64,000 nucleotides of DNA from Bacillus sp. MM2020_1 (lineage in GTDB: Bacteria; Bacillota; Bacilli; Bacillales; Cytobacillaceae): assembly GCA_011250595.1 (NCBI GenBank), contig JAANMP010000010.1, positions 57,690-121,689 on the forward strand, read 5' to 3'. A program made the position numbers and the translations under genes. The notes under the pieces were generated by a model that was not told the origin of the DNA, made no database searches, and saw nothing but the letters and a program-made list of their open reading frames with translations. The first letter of the stretch is position 1. Each line of letters begins with the position of its first letter. This document shows, one piece after another, positions 1 to 8,758 of this stretch.

Positions 1-487
1 ATTAAGGCGGTAATTTCCCCAATTGTTTTCGCGACCATTAAATTCACATGAAACCGTTCCTTTATCGCTAACATAAAATTATCAATTGGACTTTGTGGGA
101 ACTTGGCCTGAATATAAATAGATGCACCAAATCCAATGATCAAGATCCCAATCAATAACATCCCAATTTTCCCTATCAATTGGTTGACTTCAAATAATTC
201 AAAAACAGTACCCAACCAAAAATCAACCAGCGAACCGATGATTATAATGGTAAGAAGCGAAAGTAAATCCGGTCTTTTTTTCAATAATAAAGACACAACG
301 ATGACTAAAACCGCCCCGTCAATCATCACCCATTTCCTACGGATAACCCAACCTTTTCAGTTAGGCTGACATTTAAGGCATCCCAAGCTCCTACACCGAT
401 TTCTGCTACTTTAATTGTCATACAAACACCGAAAGTCATAATTGCTAAACCGATAATGAAAAATAGAGCTCTAATAAGTAATTTCAT
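1..487 (-). pseudogene. YczE/YitT-type membrane protein, frameshifted and cut by the window edge
   Basis: The gene starts at ATG 487 behind an AAAGGAG ribosome binding site and reads MKLLIRALFFIIGLAIMTFG, a first membrane segment, then GVGAWDALNVSL as in the YczE family. The frame stops at 326-328. The rest of the protein (KWVMIDGAVLVIV, then GSLVDFWLGTVFEL and IYIQAKFPQSP) continues in another frame from about position 335 to the edge. The junction fits loss of one base in the GGAAA run near 331-337. Function of the family is not firmly known; it is a polytopic membrane protein. It may be a true pseudogene or a sequencing error. Confidence 0.72.
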
Positions 488-825
488 GTGTCGCTCCTTT
501 ATTTTTTGAAAAAGTAACATAAATGTAATAATCAGAACATTTACAAAATTTTAATTTTAATTTATAATAAACTTAATCTATCAAGTAAGGAGGGCCGTAC
601 TCAATTCGCTTACCATTAACCTATTTATTCATAAGGAGGTTGGGATTCCCGTCTTATATGAGATTCAACACTCGTGTTCATGTATCTAAATTAACATGAA
701 GGATGGTGATTGATGGCCTAGAGAAAAGCGATTGATACTTAACCCTACAAAAAGCTATTTTACATTATATCACACGTAAGGTGATTTACTCTGTACATGA
801 AGGAATTTAAAATGTTATATATTTC
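488..825. other. Intergenic stretch without a recognisable gene
   Basis: No convincing gene is seen. Two good Shine-Dalgarno-like strings occur on the plus strand (AAGGAGGG near 587, AAGGAGG near 632). A third, AAGGATGGTGA near 699, precedes an ATG at 713 that is closed at once (ATG GCC TAG). The stretch may be promoter and leader DNA for the flanking minus-strand gene, or the remains of a short gene. Confidence 0.4.
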
Positions 826-867
826 AAAAGAGACTCCAAGCCACCATTAGGCTTAGAGTCTCTTTTT
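826..867 (-). terminator. Intrinsic terminator of chaA
   Basis: A 17-bp stem (AAAAGAGACTCCAAGCC against GGCTTAGAGTCTCTTTT) with a 7-nt loop lies directly downstream of the chaA stop. It carries U-rich sequence on both sides, so it could act in both directions. Confidence 0.85.
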
Positions 868-881
868 AATGTGAATTAGAA

Positions 882-1937
882 TTAGAGTAAGTAAAAGCCG
901 ATTCCCATAATCAAATAGGCAGCCATTAAAGTTAACCCTTCAAACCAATTGGATTCGCCATCGTTGGAGATGACTATCATTAGGAGTACTGATGAAACCA
1001 TTGCAATTAATTCCTGCCAGCTAAAAAGAAGCGGCATCGTGGTTTCAAAGAATAGAGAAATAAGGACAAGTACGGGTAAAACAAACATGGCCACTTGCAA
1101 GGTAGAACCAATAGCGATTTCAACCGCAATATCCATCTTGTTTTTAAAGGCCATGACAACCGCTGAGGCATGTTCTGCTGCATTACCAACAATCGCCACG
1201 ATAATTACCCCAATAAACAATTCAGACCAACCGAGCGTCTCTCCAACATACTCAAAGGTATGGACAAGGTGTTCAGAAATGTACGCAACTGCTATTGTGG
1301 CCACAAAAAGGACAGCAATCGCCTTCCCTTTACTCCATTCCGGTTCTTCTTCCTCATGTACCGGTTTTTCATTACCGTGCTGATACACACCTCGATGGGT
1401 TACCAGTTTAAAGAATAAAGCAGCCAGATAAAGGATAATCAGAATGATTGAAATTCCGATACTTAAAGAAAGAGTTTTCGTTTCATTCATATTCATCGAA
1501 AAAACTTCAGGAATGACAAAAGCAATAATAACAGCAAACATAAGCAGTCCCGAATTGTGTCGCGCATCGTATACATTAAAGGATTGTCGCTTAAATTTTA
1601 TTCCCCCAATAAAAAAAGATAGCCCTGCTACAAGTAGTAAGTTTCCGAGCACGGAACCCGTTAATGAGGCTAGCACAATGCCAATAAGTCCGGCCTTTAA
1701 TGAAAAGATAGAAATAATAAGCTCTACCGCATTACCAAAGGTGGCATTTAATAGTCCGCCAATTCGTGGCCCAGCCACGATGGCAAGACTCTCTGTTGCC
1801 CTCCCCATAAAACTGGCTAATGCTACGATCGTTAAACAATAAATGATAAATAAAATGATATTAGACCAATGCATAAGTGATCCAATCACTGAAAGTGGCA
1901 CCCCAATAAGTGTCATAAGCATAAAAATCCTGTTCAC
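882..1937 (-). CDS. chaA: Ca2+/H+ antiporter ChaA (YfkE type)
   Basis: This is a membrane cation/proton exchanger of the CaCA superfamily, expected to export Ca2+ in exchange for protons. It has about eleven hydrophobic segments in two homologous halves. Each half carries an alpha-repeat, seen as GNAVELIISI and GNAAEHASAV, whose acidic residues bind the cation. A short acidic loop (EEEEPEW) joins the halves. I choose GTG 1937 as the start because GGAGGG sits six bases upstream; this gives 351 residues, the usual YfkE length. The divergent neighbour is an MFS transporter, as for yfkE/yfkF in Bacillus. Family assignment is firm; the ion is inferred from family. Confidence 0.9.
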   Translation of the reverse strand: MNRIFMLMTLIGVPLSVIGSLMHWSNIILFIIYCLTIVALASFMGRATESLAIVAGPRIGGLLNATFGNAVELIISIFSLKAGLIGIVLASLTGSVLGNLLLVAGLSFFIGGIKFKRQSFNVYDARHNSGLLMFAVIIAFVIPEVFSMNMNETKTLSLSIGISIILIILYLAALFFKLVTHRGVYQHGNEKPVHEEEEPEWSKGKAIAVLFVATIAVAYISEHLVHTFEYVGETLGWSELFIGVIIVAIVGNAAEHASAVVMAFKNKMDIAVEIAIGSTLQVAMFVLPVLVLISLFFETTMPLLFSWQELIAMVSSVLLMIVISNDGESNWFEGLTLMAAYLIMGIGFYLL

Positions 1938-2133
1938 TGTATTCCCTCCATAATCTATATGTAATCTGCTTAACATCTCTACATATCATCATTTTTCCTT
2001 TTGTTCCTTAATTTACCTAAAAGATACACAAATGTCTAGGTAAGATTTTTCGCTTGCAAATGGAAGTTTTTCTCGTTACCATCATTTAGGAACTATTAAA
2101 AAATGAATGACCTTACAGAATTGAGGAAGTTCT

Positions 2134-3312
2134 ATGAATAAAAATAACCATCGTTTCTGGATATTGGTAAGTATCGTGTCTATTTCCGGTTTTTCGCAAG
2201 GAATGCTGTTACCGCTTATTGCAGTCATTTTTGAGAAAAGTGGCGTCTCTCCTTCATTAAATGGCTTAAATGCTACAGCACTCTATATCGGAATTTTACT
2301 CGTGTCCCCTTTTATGGAAATGCCGCTCCGAAAATACGGGTATAAACCAGTGATTATTTATGGGGGCGCGCTCGTCATTATCTCACTCGCTTTGTTTCCA
2401 TTATGGAAGACCTTTTGGTTTTGGTTTGCCCTAAGGTTGCTGATCGGCATTGGCGACCATTCCCTACATTTTGCCACACAAACGTGGATCACTTCCTCTT
2501 CTCCGGCTGCAAGAAGGGGACGAAACATTTCTCTATATGGCCTGTTTTTTGGGATTGGTTTTGCCTCAGGTCCTCTAATGACACCATTAGTAAACGTAAA
2601 TCAATCGCTGCCCTTTATTGTCTCCTCGATTTTATGTTTTATTGGCTGGGTGTTTGTTTTTACTCTTAAAAATGAACTTCCTGAACAGGAAGCTGGTATC
2701 AATTCATTTTTAGCAACGATCAAACAGTTTAGAAAGGCATTAAAATATGGATGGGTTGCTTTCTTGCCGCCATTTTCATACGGCTTCTTAGAATCCTCCT
2801 TAAACGGCAGTTTTCCTGTCTATGCATTAAGAATGGGGATAGACGTATCCAGTGTTTCCATGGTGTTATCGGCTTTTGCCGTTGGCAGTATTATTACCCA
2901 ACTGCCATTAGGAATCATTAGTGATAAGTATGGGCGCAAAAATCTCTTAATGACTATTCTTTTTTTGGGATTTTTCAGCTTTACAGCAGCCAGCTTCCTG
3001 GAACACTCCTTTGTTGGGCTGTTTGTAGCTTTCCTCATTTCTGGGATGATAGTCGGTTCTACCTTCTCGCTCGGTATTAGCTACATGACCGATTTGGTTC
3101 CAAAGAACCTTCTTCCAACAGGAAATTTACTATGTGGAATCTTTTTTAGTCTTGGGTCTTTAAGTGGACCTATCATTGGGGGATTGTTCATTAAATTCTC
3201 TGAAAATGTGAGTTTCTTCTTTATCATTAGCACAATGCTTCTAGCCTTATCTATCATCATCTTTGCTTTTGGAAAAAAGACTTTTTTGGCTTTCGAACAA
3301 CAAAAATCTTAA
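2134..3312 (+). CDS. MFS transporter, YfkF-like efflux permease
   Basis: The 392-residue protein has twelve predicted membrane segments and belongs to the major facilitator superfamily. The loop between segments 8 and 9 carries the motif-A-like sequence GIISDKYGRKNLL. The first half has a degenerate copy around RKYGYKPVIIYGG, and the cytoplasmic loop reads SPAARRGRNISLYG. The ATG start follows GAGGAAG. It is divergent from chaA and ends 80 bases before a terminator. The substrate cannot be read from sequence; drug or metabolite efflux is the family guess. Confidence 0.85.
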   Translation: MNKNNHRFWILVSIVSISGFSQGMLLPLIAVIFEKSGVSPSLNGLNATALYIGILLVSPFMEMPLRKYGYKPVIIYGGALVIISLALFPLWKTFWFWFALRLLIGIGDHSLHFATQTWITSSSPAARRGRNISLYGLFFGIGFASGPLMTPLVNVNQSLPFIVSSILCFIGWVFVFTLKNELPEQEAGINSFLATIKQFRKALKYGWVAFLPPFSYGFLESSLNGSFPVYALRMGIDVSSVSMVLSAFAVGSIITQLPLGIISDKYGRKNLLMTILFLGFFSFTAASFLEHSFVGLFVAFLISGMIVGSTFSLGISYMTDLVPKNLLPTGNLLCGIFFSLGSLSGPIIGGLFIKFSENVSFFFIISTMLLALSIIIFAFGKKTFLAFEQQKS

Positions 3313-3394
3313 TCCGTATTGTGGAGCAAATTCATATCCTAAGCATAAAATATGTGGTAAGATAAAGGAAAATAAAGTGAAATTTAAGAATGTT

Positions 3395-3430
3395 GCTGTC
3401 ATCTCTTTGATGACAGCTTTCGTGTTTTTT
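3395..3430 (+). terminator. Intrinsic terminator of the MFS gene
   Basis: A perfect 9-bp stem (GCTGTCATC against GATGACAGC) with a 5-nt loop is followed by TTTCGTGTTTTTT. It separates the MFS gene from the metal ATPase downstream. Confidence 0.8.
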
Positions 3431-3437
3431 AAGGGGA

Positions 3438-3467
3438 TTGACTTTGATTATTCTTATCAATTAGATA
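3438..3467 (+). promoter_or_regulatory. Candidate promoter with a Fur-family operator before the metal ATPase
   Basis: TGATTATTCTTATCA at 3445-3459 matches the Fur 7-1-7 consensus (TGATAATnATTATCA) at 12 of 14 fixed positions. It lies between a -35-like TTGACT (3438-3443) and a weak -10-like TTAGAT or TAGATA at about 3461-3467. The box fits metal- or peroxide-controlled expression, as known for pfeT under PerR and Fur. A caution is that the predicted transcription start falls almost on the ribosome binding site, so the promoter call is weaker than the box call. Confidence 0.55.
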
Positions 3468-3485
3468 ATGGGGAGGGGAGATTCA

Positions 3486-5399
3486 TTGAATACCGAAGCA
3501 AAGACTCTAACAAAGAGTATAAACAAAGTGGGTTTCTTAGAAAAAATCAAACCGCACGCAGAATTAATTGCGGCTGGTTTAAGTGGTGGATTAATTGCGG
3601 CCGGCTGGATTTTTGATAAGTATGGAAATGGTGCGGATTCAATCATTGCTTACCTTCTGGCTTTTGTTATTGGCGGATTTGCGAAGGCAAAAGAGGGGAT
3701 TGAAGCCACCTATGAAAATAAAGAATTAAATGTAGAAATGTTAATGATTTTTGCTGCCATTGGATCAGCCATTATTGGTTACTGGACAGAAGGTGCTGTG
3801 CTCATTTTCATTTTTGCTGTAAGCGGAGCATTAGAGACCTATACCATGAATAAAAGCCACAAGGAAATTTCTTCTTTAATGAAGCTTCAGCCCGAAGAAG
3901 CCTTGCTAATCTCAAGTGGTTATGAAAAAAAAGTGCCGGTTTCCGTGCTTCGTGTCGGGGATTTAATTCTAATTAAGCCCGGAGAACGTGTCCCATCTGA
4001 TGGCCTCATCATCAAAGGACAAACGAATATCGATGAAGCGGCGATAACAGGCGAGTCCATGCCTGTCTCAAAAGGGACAGAAGAAACTGTATTTGCCGGA
4101 ACGGTTAACATGACTGGCTCCATTACAGTCGAAGTCACAAAAGCAAGTCATGATACCCTTTTTCATAAAATTATTCAACTTGTTCAATCTGCTCAGAGTG
4201 AGAAATCTCCCAGCCAGCAGTTTATTGAACGTTTTGAAGGAACCTATGTAAAAGTGGTTCTATCAGTTGTGTTATTGATGTTCTTCCTTCCACACTTTAT
4301 ATTAGGCTGGAGCTGGCAAGAATCCTTTTACAGGGCAATGATTTTATTAGTGGTTGCATCCCCGTGTGCACTTGTTGCTTCCATTATGCCAGCCACTTTA
4401 TCTGCTATCTCTAATGGGGCGAGACATGGGATATTGGTTAAGGGCGGGGTTCATCTTGAAAATTTAAGCCATCTCGGGGCCATTGCTTTTGACAAAACAG
4501 GAACACTTACTAAAGGGAAACCGGAAGTAACTGAAGTGATTGTTAAAGAAGGACTTGATAAAAACAATCTGATTTGGAAAGCAGCTTCAATTGAAAGCCA
4601 TTCGAATCACCCGCTCGCGAATGCAATTGTGAATTACGTGAAATCGAACATCAACAAGGAACTACTTTATCCAGAAAGCCTTGAGGATGTACCAGGCTGG
4701 GGTGTTCGAGCGACCATTAACGGGGAACAGTGGAAAATTGGAAAAGCTGCCTTTGTTGACAGTGAACATGTTGATACATTTGCTGAAGGTAGGGCAAAAG
4801 ACCTTGCAGGTCTTGGCAATACACTTGTGTTTATTGAAATAAATGGTGAACTGAGCGCGATTATTGCCATGAAGGATGTCGTTCGTGAGGAAACAAAGCT
4901 TGCCATTGACCATTTAAAAAAGCAAGGTATCCGTACCATTATGCTGACAGGTGATAGTGAGAAAACAGCTCAAGCAATTGCCTCTGAAAGCCATGTCGAT
5001 GAATTTTTCGCGGAATGCTTACCAGAGGTCAAAGTCGAAAAACTTAAGAGTTTGAAAACAAAGTATACAACAGTGGCAATGGTAGGTGATGGGATTAATG
5101 ATGCACCTGCATTGGCAATTGCTAATGTCGGTATTGCCATGGGCGGTGGTACGGATGTTGCTCTTGAGACTGCTGATATTGTCCTAATGAAGAATGACTT
5201 GCCGCGAATTGCCGAGGCGATTGATCTTTCGAAGCGTATGAATAGAATTATTAAACAAAATGTTATTTTCTCCATCACCGTTATCATGCTCTTGATTTCA
5301 TCGAATTTCTTTCAGATGCTCGATTTGCCCTATGGAGTCATCGGTCATGAAGGCAGTACTATTTTAGTTATTCTAAATAGCTTAAGATTATTAAAATAA
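3486..5399 (+). CDS. pfeT: P1B-4-type metal efflux ATPase, PfeT/ZosA-like
   Basis: This P-type ATPase pumps a transition metal out of the cell; Fe(II) is the substrate of the closest characterised relative, PfeT of B. subtilis, while Co and Zn are other P1B-4 ions. Visible motifs are TGES (188-191), the membrane metal site SPC (292-294) in place of CPC, the phosphorylated Asp336 in DKTGT, the hinge GDGINDAP, and HEGS (621-624) in the last helix. SPC plus HEGS is the P1B-4 signature. There is no N-terminal HMA domain. TTG 3486 is preferred because GGGGAGGGG ends seven bases upstream; this gives 637 residues, the PfeT length. Substrate is inferred. Confidence 0.88.
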   Translation: MNTEAKTLTKSINKVGFLEKIKPHAELIAAGLSGGLIAAGWIFDKYGNGADSIIAYLLAFVIGGFAKAKEGIEATYENKELNVEMLMIFAAIGSAIIGYWTEGAVLIFIFAVSGALETYTMNKSHKEISSLMKLQPEEALLISSGYEKKVPVSVLRVGDLILIKPGERVPSDGLIIKGQTNIDEAAITGESMPVSKGTEETVFAGTVNMTGSITVEVTKASHDTLFHKIIQLVQSAQSEKSPSQQFIERFEGTYVKVVLSVVLLMFFLPHFILGWSWQESFYRAMILLVVASPCALVASIMPATLSAISNGARHGILVKGGVHLENLSHLGAIAFDKTGTLTKGKPEVTEVIVKEGLDKNNLIWKAASIESHSNHPLANAIVNYVKSNINKELLYPESLEDVPGWGVRATINGEQWKIGKAAFVDSEHVDTFAEGRAKDLAGLGNTLVFIEINGELSAIIAMKDVVREETKLAIDHLKKQGIRTIMLTGDSEKTAQAIASESHVDEFFAECLPEVKVEKLKSLKTKYTTVAMVGDGINDAPALAIANVGIAMGGGTDVALETADIVLMKNDLPRIAEAIDLSKRMNRIIKQNVIFSITVIMLLISSNFFQMLDLPYGVIGHEGSTILVILNSLRLLK

Positions 5400-5407
5400 A
5401 CCGTAAG

Positions 5408-5440
5408 AAGACCGGATGGAAATTCATCCGGTCTTTTTTT
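5408..5440 (+). terminator. Intrinsic terminator of the metal ATPase
   Basis: A 10-bp stem (AGACCGGATG against CATCCGGTCT) with a 6-nt loop is followed by seven T residues. Confidence 0.9.
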
Positions 5441-5457
5441 ATATGGGTTGTAACCCA

Positions 5458-5562
5458 TTAGTGATAGCCATTTGAGCCGTTCGCAGAACCGGAAGTTTTA
5501 TTTCCTTTACTTCCTTTACCTTTTTGTTTTGTACCGCCATCTTTTTTAGTCTTCTTTGTCAT
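5458..5562 (-). CDS. 34-residue Lys/Gly-rich small protein of unknown function
   Basis: The ORF starts at ATG 5562 behind a near-perfect AAGGAGGTCACTAAC leader. It encodes a peptide beginning MTKKTKKDGGTKQKG and ending GSNGYH. It is basic and low in complexity, rich in Lys, Gly, Ser and Asn, with no hydrophobic core, so it is probably disordered and soluble. Small spore proteins of Bacillus can have such a composition, but I do not recognise a family. The strong ribosome binding site is the main evidence that it is translated. Confidence 0.6.
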   Translation of the reverse strand: MTKKTKKDGGTKQKGKGSKGNKTSGSANGSNGYH

Positions 5563-5642
5563 GTTAGTGACCTCCTTGAAGTTAAATTAATTAGCCTTCT
5601 ATCTTAGTTTGAACAGATGGGCTATTTTCATGAAGGTAACTA

Positions 5643-6479
5643 TTAGCAGTTTTTACGGTTTTTTTCACTATAAAAGGCATTAATTTCTCCACCTAAAATA
5701 ATAATAAATGCCGATATGTACAACCAAATCATTAAGACAATTATTGCTCCAATACTGCCATAGGTTAGCGAATAATTACTGATATTTCCCACATAAAATG
5801 TTAAGCCAAGCGAGGAAATAATCCATCCAATGGTTGCAAAAGCGGCCCCCGGAAAGGCACTACGGCATTTTAATTTTACATTCGGTGCAATCCAATACAA
5901 TCCTGTGAAAATAAGGAACAAAATAATCGCACTGACCAGCCTGCTAAGCGTATCCCATAACTTAATAAATTCAGTGGTGTAGCCCATTCGAGAAAATAAA
6001 AATAGACCTATTTCTCTGCCGAATATTGGAAGAATAATCGCTAGAATTAGAACCAAAATCATACCAAAGGTTAATAGAATAGCCATTCCTCTAGAAACAA
6101 TAAATGAGCGGCTTTCTTTGACATTGTATGCCTTATTAAATGCCTTTACAATGGCCTCGATTCCGTTTGACGCCGACCAAATCGTACCGATGATCCCGAA
6201 CGAAAGCAGCCCGCCATTCCGGTCGTTCATAATATCATGGACATTTTTCTCAATAAGGTCCATTGCCTCCACTGGTGCAAAATCTCTTATTAGCCCCAGC
6301 ATATCTTGATGTGGTATCGGAATATAAGGCAGAAGTGTAAATAGAACAATCAGGAGCGGAAATAAGGACAATAGAAAGTAATAGGCCAACTGTGCACTTA
6401 ATCCAGGAAGATCATCTTCATCGATCCTATGCCAAAGTAATTTCAGTAAAGATGAGCGGACATTCCCCGCCTTTTCCAT
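5643..6479 (-). CDS. YihY/BrkB family membrane protein (YfkH-like)
   Basis: This is a polytopic inner-membrane protein with about six hydrophobic segments and the family hallmarks DDLPGLSAQLAYYFLLSLFPLLI near the N-terminus and SNGIEAIVKAFNKAY in the middle. The family was once annotated as ribonuclease BN, which is no longer supported; its role is unknown. ATG 6479 is preferred over the upstream ATG because AAAGGAGG lies six bases before it and abuts the other. It follows the ytxH-like gene by 13 bases and is probably co-transcribed with it. Confidence 0.85.
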   Translation of the reverse strand: MEKAGNVRSSLLKLLWHRIDEDDLPGLSAQLAYYFLLSLFPLLIVLFTLLPYIPIPHQDMLGLIRDFAPVEAMDLIEKNVHDIMNDRNGGLLSFGIIGTIWSASNGIEAIVKAFNKAYNVKESRSFIVSRGMAILLTFGMILVLILAIILPIFGREIGLFLFSRMGYTTEFIKLWDTLSRLVSAIILFLIFTGLYWIAPNVKLKCRSAFPGAAFATIGWIISSLGLTFYVGNISNYSLTYGSIGAIIVLMIWLYISAFIIILGGEINAFYSEKNRKNC

Positions 6480-6492
6480 TTCCATCCTCCTT

Positions 6493-6864
6493 TTAATGAA
6501 TTTTTTCTTCTTCTCCCACCACTTCTGCTAATAGGAGCTCTTCGTCACTTTTTGTGAAGGTATCCTTCGTTTCTTTCAAAATGTCAGTTACCTGAGGGGT
6601 TATTTCACGGAACTCCTCCACTTTATCCGTTATGTAAGAGATGTCTTCACTGACCTGCTTAACGGTAGTCTTTAATTTCTCTGCCGTCTCCTTTACCTTT
6701 TCAGTTACCTCTCTGGGATTTTTCAGAACATAGGTCACCCTACTAGTGGTTTTTTGTACGTTCTCACACATCACTTCACGTGTTTGTTTATCTAATAGGC
6801 TGATGGCCCCTCCGGCAAGTGCCCCGAGTAACATTCCGCGCCAAAATTGATTTTTCTTTGTCAT
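6493..6864 (-). CDS. YtxH-domain protein
   Basis: The protein (about 123 residues) has one N-terminal hydrophobic segment (WRGMLLGALAGGAISLLD) followed by a long charged region rich in Lys, Glu and Thr that is expected to form coiled coil (VTEKVKETAEKLKTTVKQV). This is the YtxH pattern: membrane-anchored with a helical cytoplasmic or surface tail. The start at ATG 6864 has GGAGA eight bases upstream; the longer frame adds an unlikely MIIIMIKGDVN. It is first in a likely two-gene operon with the BrkB-type gene. Function is unknown, although YtxH proteins are often linked to general stress. Confidence 0.82.
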   Translation of the reverse strand: MTKKNQFWRGMLLGALAGGAISLLDKQTREVMCENVQKTTSRVTYVLKNPREVTEKVKETAEKLKTTVKQVSEDISYITDKVEEFREITPQVTDILKETKDTFTKSDEELLLAEVVGEEEKIH

Positions 6865-7093
6865 GTTAACGTCTCCTTTAATCATTATTATTATCATTTA
6901 ATTACCACATGAAAAAAATACCAAACTCCCTCTTTCATTTATTTTGCTTCATAGCGGATTTCGACGCAAGTCCAGTTGATACTTTTATCCACTTTTTTGG
7001 CTAAACTAATTGGAGTCATTCGAGGAAGTTTATATTGACATATAATTTTCAACATGAAAAGATGAATATATTAATTCGAAAAGGGTGACCGAA

Positions 7094-7318
7094 ATGAATT
7101 TATCTGAAAAATCGATTGAGAATGTCGAATATATGATTGAACAAATAAAGGAAAAACTTAAGGTCCTAAACCTTGGTGCCATAAAGCCTTCTCATTTTGA
7201 TGAAGAAATGTACGAGGAATTAAAAGAGATATATGACATGGTACTTAGAAAGAATTCATTTAGTCCGAATGAAATGCAGGCATTAGTGGAAGAATTGGGA
7301 AGCCTTCGAAAAAAATAA
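7094..7318 (+). CDS. yfkK: UPF0435 / DUF1128 protein YfkK
   Basis: The small soluble protein is predicted to be all-helical. It contains NLSEKSIENVEYMIEQIKEKL and SPNEMQALVEELGSLRKK, as in B. subtilis YfkK. AAGGGTGA lies five bases upstream of ATG 7094, so this start is better than the GTG at 7085. Its function is unknown. It is convergent with the methionine aminopeptidase gene and shares a terminator with it. Confidence 0.88.
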   Translation: MNLSEKSIENVEYMIEQIKEKLKVLNLGAIKPSHFDEEMYEELKEIYDMVLRKNSFSPNEMQALVEELGSLRKK

Positions 7319-7322
7319 GTCA

Positions 7323-7356
7323 AAAACCCGTTATTCCACATAACGGGTTTGTTTTT
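7323..7356. terminator. Bidirectional terminator between yfkK and map
   Basis: AAACCCGTTAT pairs with ATAACGGGTTT across a 5-nt loop. T-rich sequence follows on the plus strand and A-rich sequence precedes it, so it can serve both convergent genes. Confidence 0.85.
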
Positions 7357-8104
7357 ATTCTTGTTCAGTTAAGATAACAGTTCCATCTTTAGTAATTGCC
7401 AGAGTATGTTCGTATTGTGCTGAATATTTCCCATCGATCGTTCTTGCTGTCCAGCCATTAAGGTCCATCCTCGTTTGGTATCTGCCTACGTTTACCATGG
7501 GTTCGATTGTAAAGACCATACCTTCTTTAATTCTTGCCCCTTTTCCAGGCAGCCCGTAGTGTGGAACGTCCGGTTTCTCATGGATTACTGCTCCAATCCC
7601 GTGGCCGATAAAGTCACGCACGACAGAAAACCCTTCCCCTTCCACATAGGTTTGAATTGCGTGGCCGATATCCCCGATTCGATTGCCAACAATCGCCTGT
7701 TCTATTCCTTTATAAAGTGCTTCCTTCGTAACCTGTAATAATCGTTCCGTTTCCTCAGATACCTTCCCTACAGCATAGGACCAAGCGGAATCGGCCAAGG
7801 CACCATTGTAGTTAACAACCATATCCACCGTTACAATGTCTCCTTCATTTAAAGGCTCCTTCCTTGGAAAGCCATGGCATATTTCATCATTTATACTTGC
7901 ACAGGTTGCATATTCATAACCTTTATAGCCTTTTTGTTCTGGGGTTGCACCTTTTTTCTTAAGAAACTCTTCAACAAATTGATCGATTTCCCAAGTGGTT
8001 ATTCCTGGTTTGATTAGTTTTCCGATTTCTTTATGACAAGCTGCAAGTATTTCACCTGCTTTTTTCATAGCTTCAATTTCACGTTGTGATTTAAGGACAA
8101 TCAT
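7355..8104 (-). CDS. map: Methionine aminopeptidase type I (MapB/YflG-like)
   Basis: The enzyme removes the initiator methionine from new proteins in the cytoplasm. All five metal ligands of the pita-bread fold are visible: Asp94 (VTVDMV), Asp105 (GALADSA), His168 (IGHGIG), Glu201 (FTIEPM) and Glu232 (QYEHT). The length, 249 residues, equals B. subtilis YflG, and the neighbour YfkK comes from the same B. subtilis region. It is therefore probably the second aminopeptidase rather than the essential ribosomal-cluster copy. The start ATG follows GGAAGGGGA. Confidence 0.93.
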   Translation of the reverse strand: MIVLKSQREIEAMKKAGEILAACHKEIGKLIKPGITTWEIDQFVEEFLKKKGATPEQKGYKGYEYATCASINDEICHGFPRKEPLNEGDIVTVDMVVNYNGALADSAWSYAVGKVSEETERLLQVTKEALYKGIEQAIVGNRIGDIGHAIQTYVEGEGFSVVRDFIGHGIGAVIHEKPDVPHYGLPGKGARIKEGMVFTIEPMVNVGRYQTRMDLNGWTARTIDGKYSAQYEHTLAITKDGTVILTEQE

Positions 8105-8396
8105 TTAGGAGGGTCCCCTTCCTTTTTGTTTATTTTTATGTATGCAATGCAAAAATGTTATTCAACTAATCGCAATACCTATAAAAGAATTATACAATAG
8201 TCCATTATTGGCAACACTTTTAATATTAACTCTTACCCGATAATTTTTCAAAATTACTTAACCTCCAATCAACTTTGGGGAGATTATTCTTAATGTTCAT
8301 CTTTTTGTCATATTCCCACGTTCTTAATATGGTACTTCTTAATTCTTTTTGATAGAATAAATATATATTTAATAATTTATTAGGTGTGTGAGACTC

Positions 8397-8723
8397 ATGA
8401 TTGGTGATCGCGTTAAAAAATTTCGTTTAAATAAGAAAATGTCACTTTCCGAACTTGCTTCTCAAGCAGGGGTCGCAAAATCGTATTTAAGTAACCTTGA
8501 AAATAACAAACAAGAGAATCCTTCAATTAAATTTCTTGAGAAAATAGCTGCTGTCTTAAATATTCCTGTTGATCATTTAATTCATGAAGAAGTTAATAAA
8601 GAGGAATTAGATATCGATTGGATGAATCTTGTTAAAGATGCAATGAATTCTGGTGTTTCTAAGGACCAATTCCGTGATTTCCTTGAATTTAACAAGTGGC
8701 GGATAAATCAAAACGATAAGTAA
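8397..8723 (+). CDS. sinR: Master regulator SinR (biofilm repressor)
   Basis: In Bacillus, SinR represses matrix genes (eps, tapA) and is antagonised by SinI. The N-terminal XRE helix-turn-helix spans about residues 5-58 (MSLSELASQAGVAKSYLSNLE). The C-terminal SinI-like multimerisation segment covers about residues 70-102 (IDWMNLVKDAMNSGVSKDQFRDFL). Both parts of full-length SinR are therefore present, in 108 residues. ATG 8397 is preferred to the GTG at 8388 because the family begins MIG. The adjacent convergent ORF is a SinI homologue, which supports the call. Confidence 0.9.
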   Translation: MIGDRVKKFRLNKKMSLSELASQAGVAKSYLSNLENNKQENPSIKFLEKIAAVLNIPVDHLIHEEVNKEELDIDWMNLVKDAMNSGVSKDQFRDFLEFNKWRINQNDK

Positions 8724-8758
8724 GACTGGTTTGGAAAATTCTTTTTTTATATAAAAAT

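Noticed and set aside
488..780. Riboswitch or T-box in the 5' region near 600-750
   Set aside because: I checked for M-box, yybP-ykoY, T-box and preQ1 core sequences by eye and saw none.
949..1842. Plus-strand ORFs of up to 144 residues inside chaA
   Set aside because: They are antisense to a clear membrane transporter with conserved alpha-repeats and have no ribosome binding site or homology.
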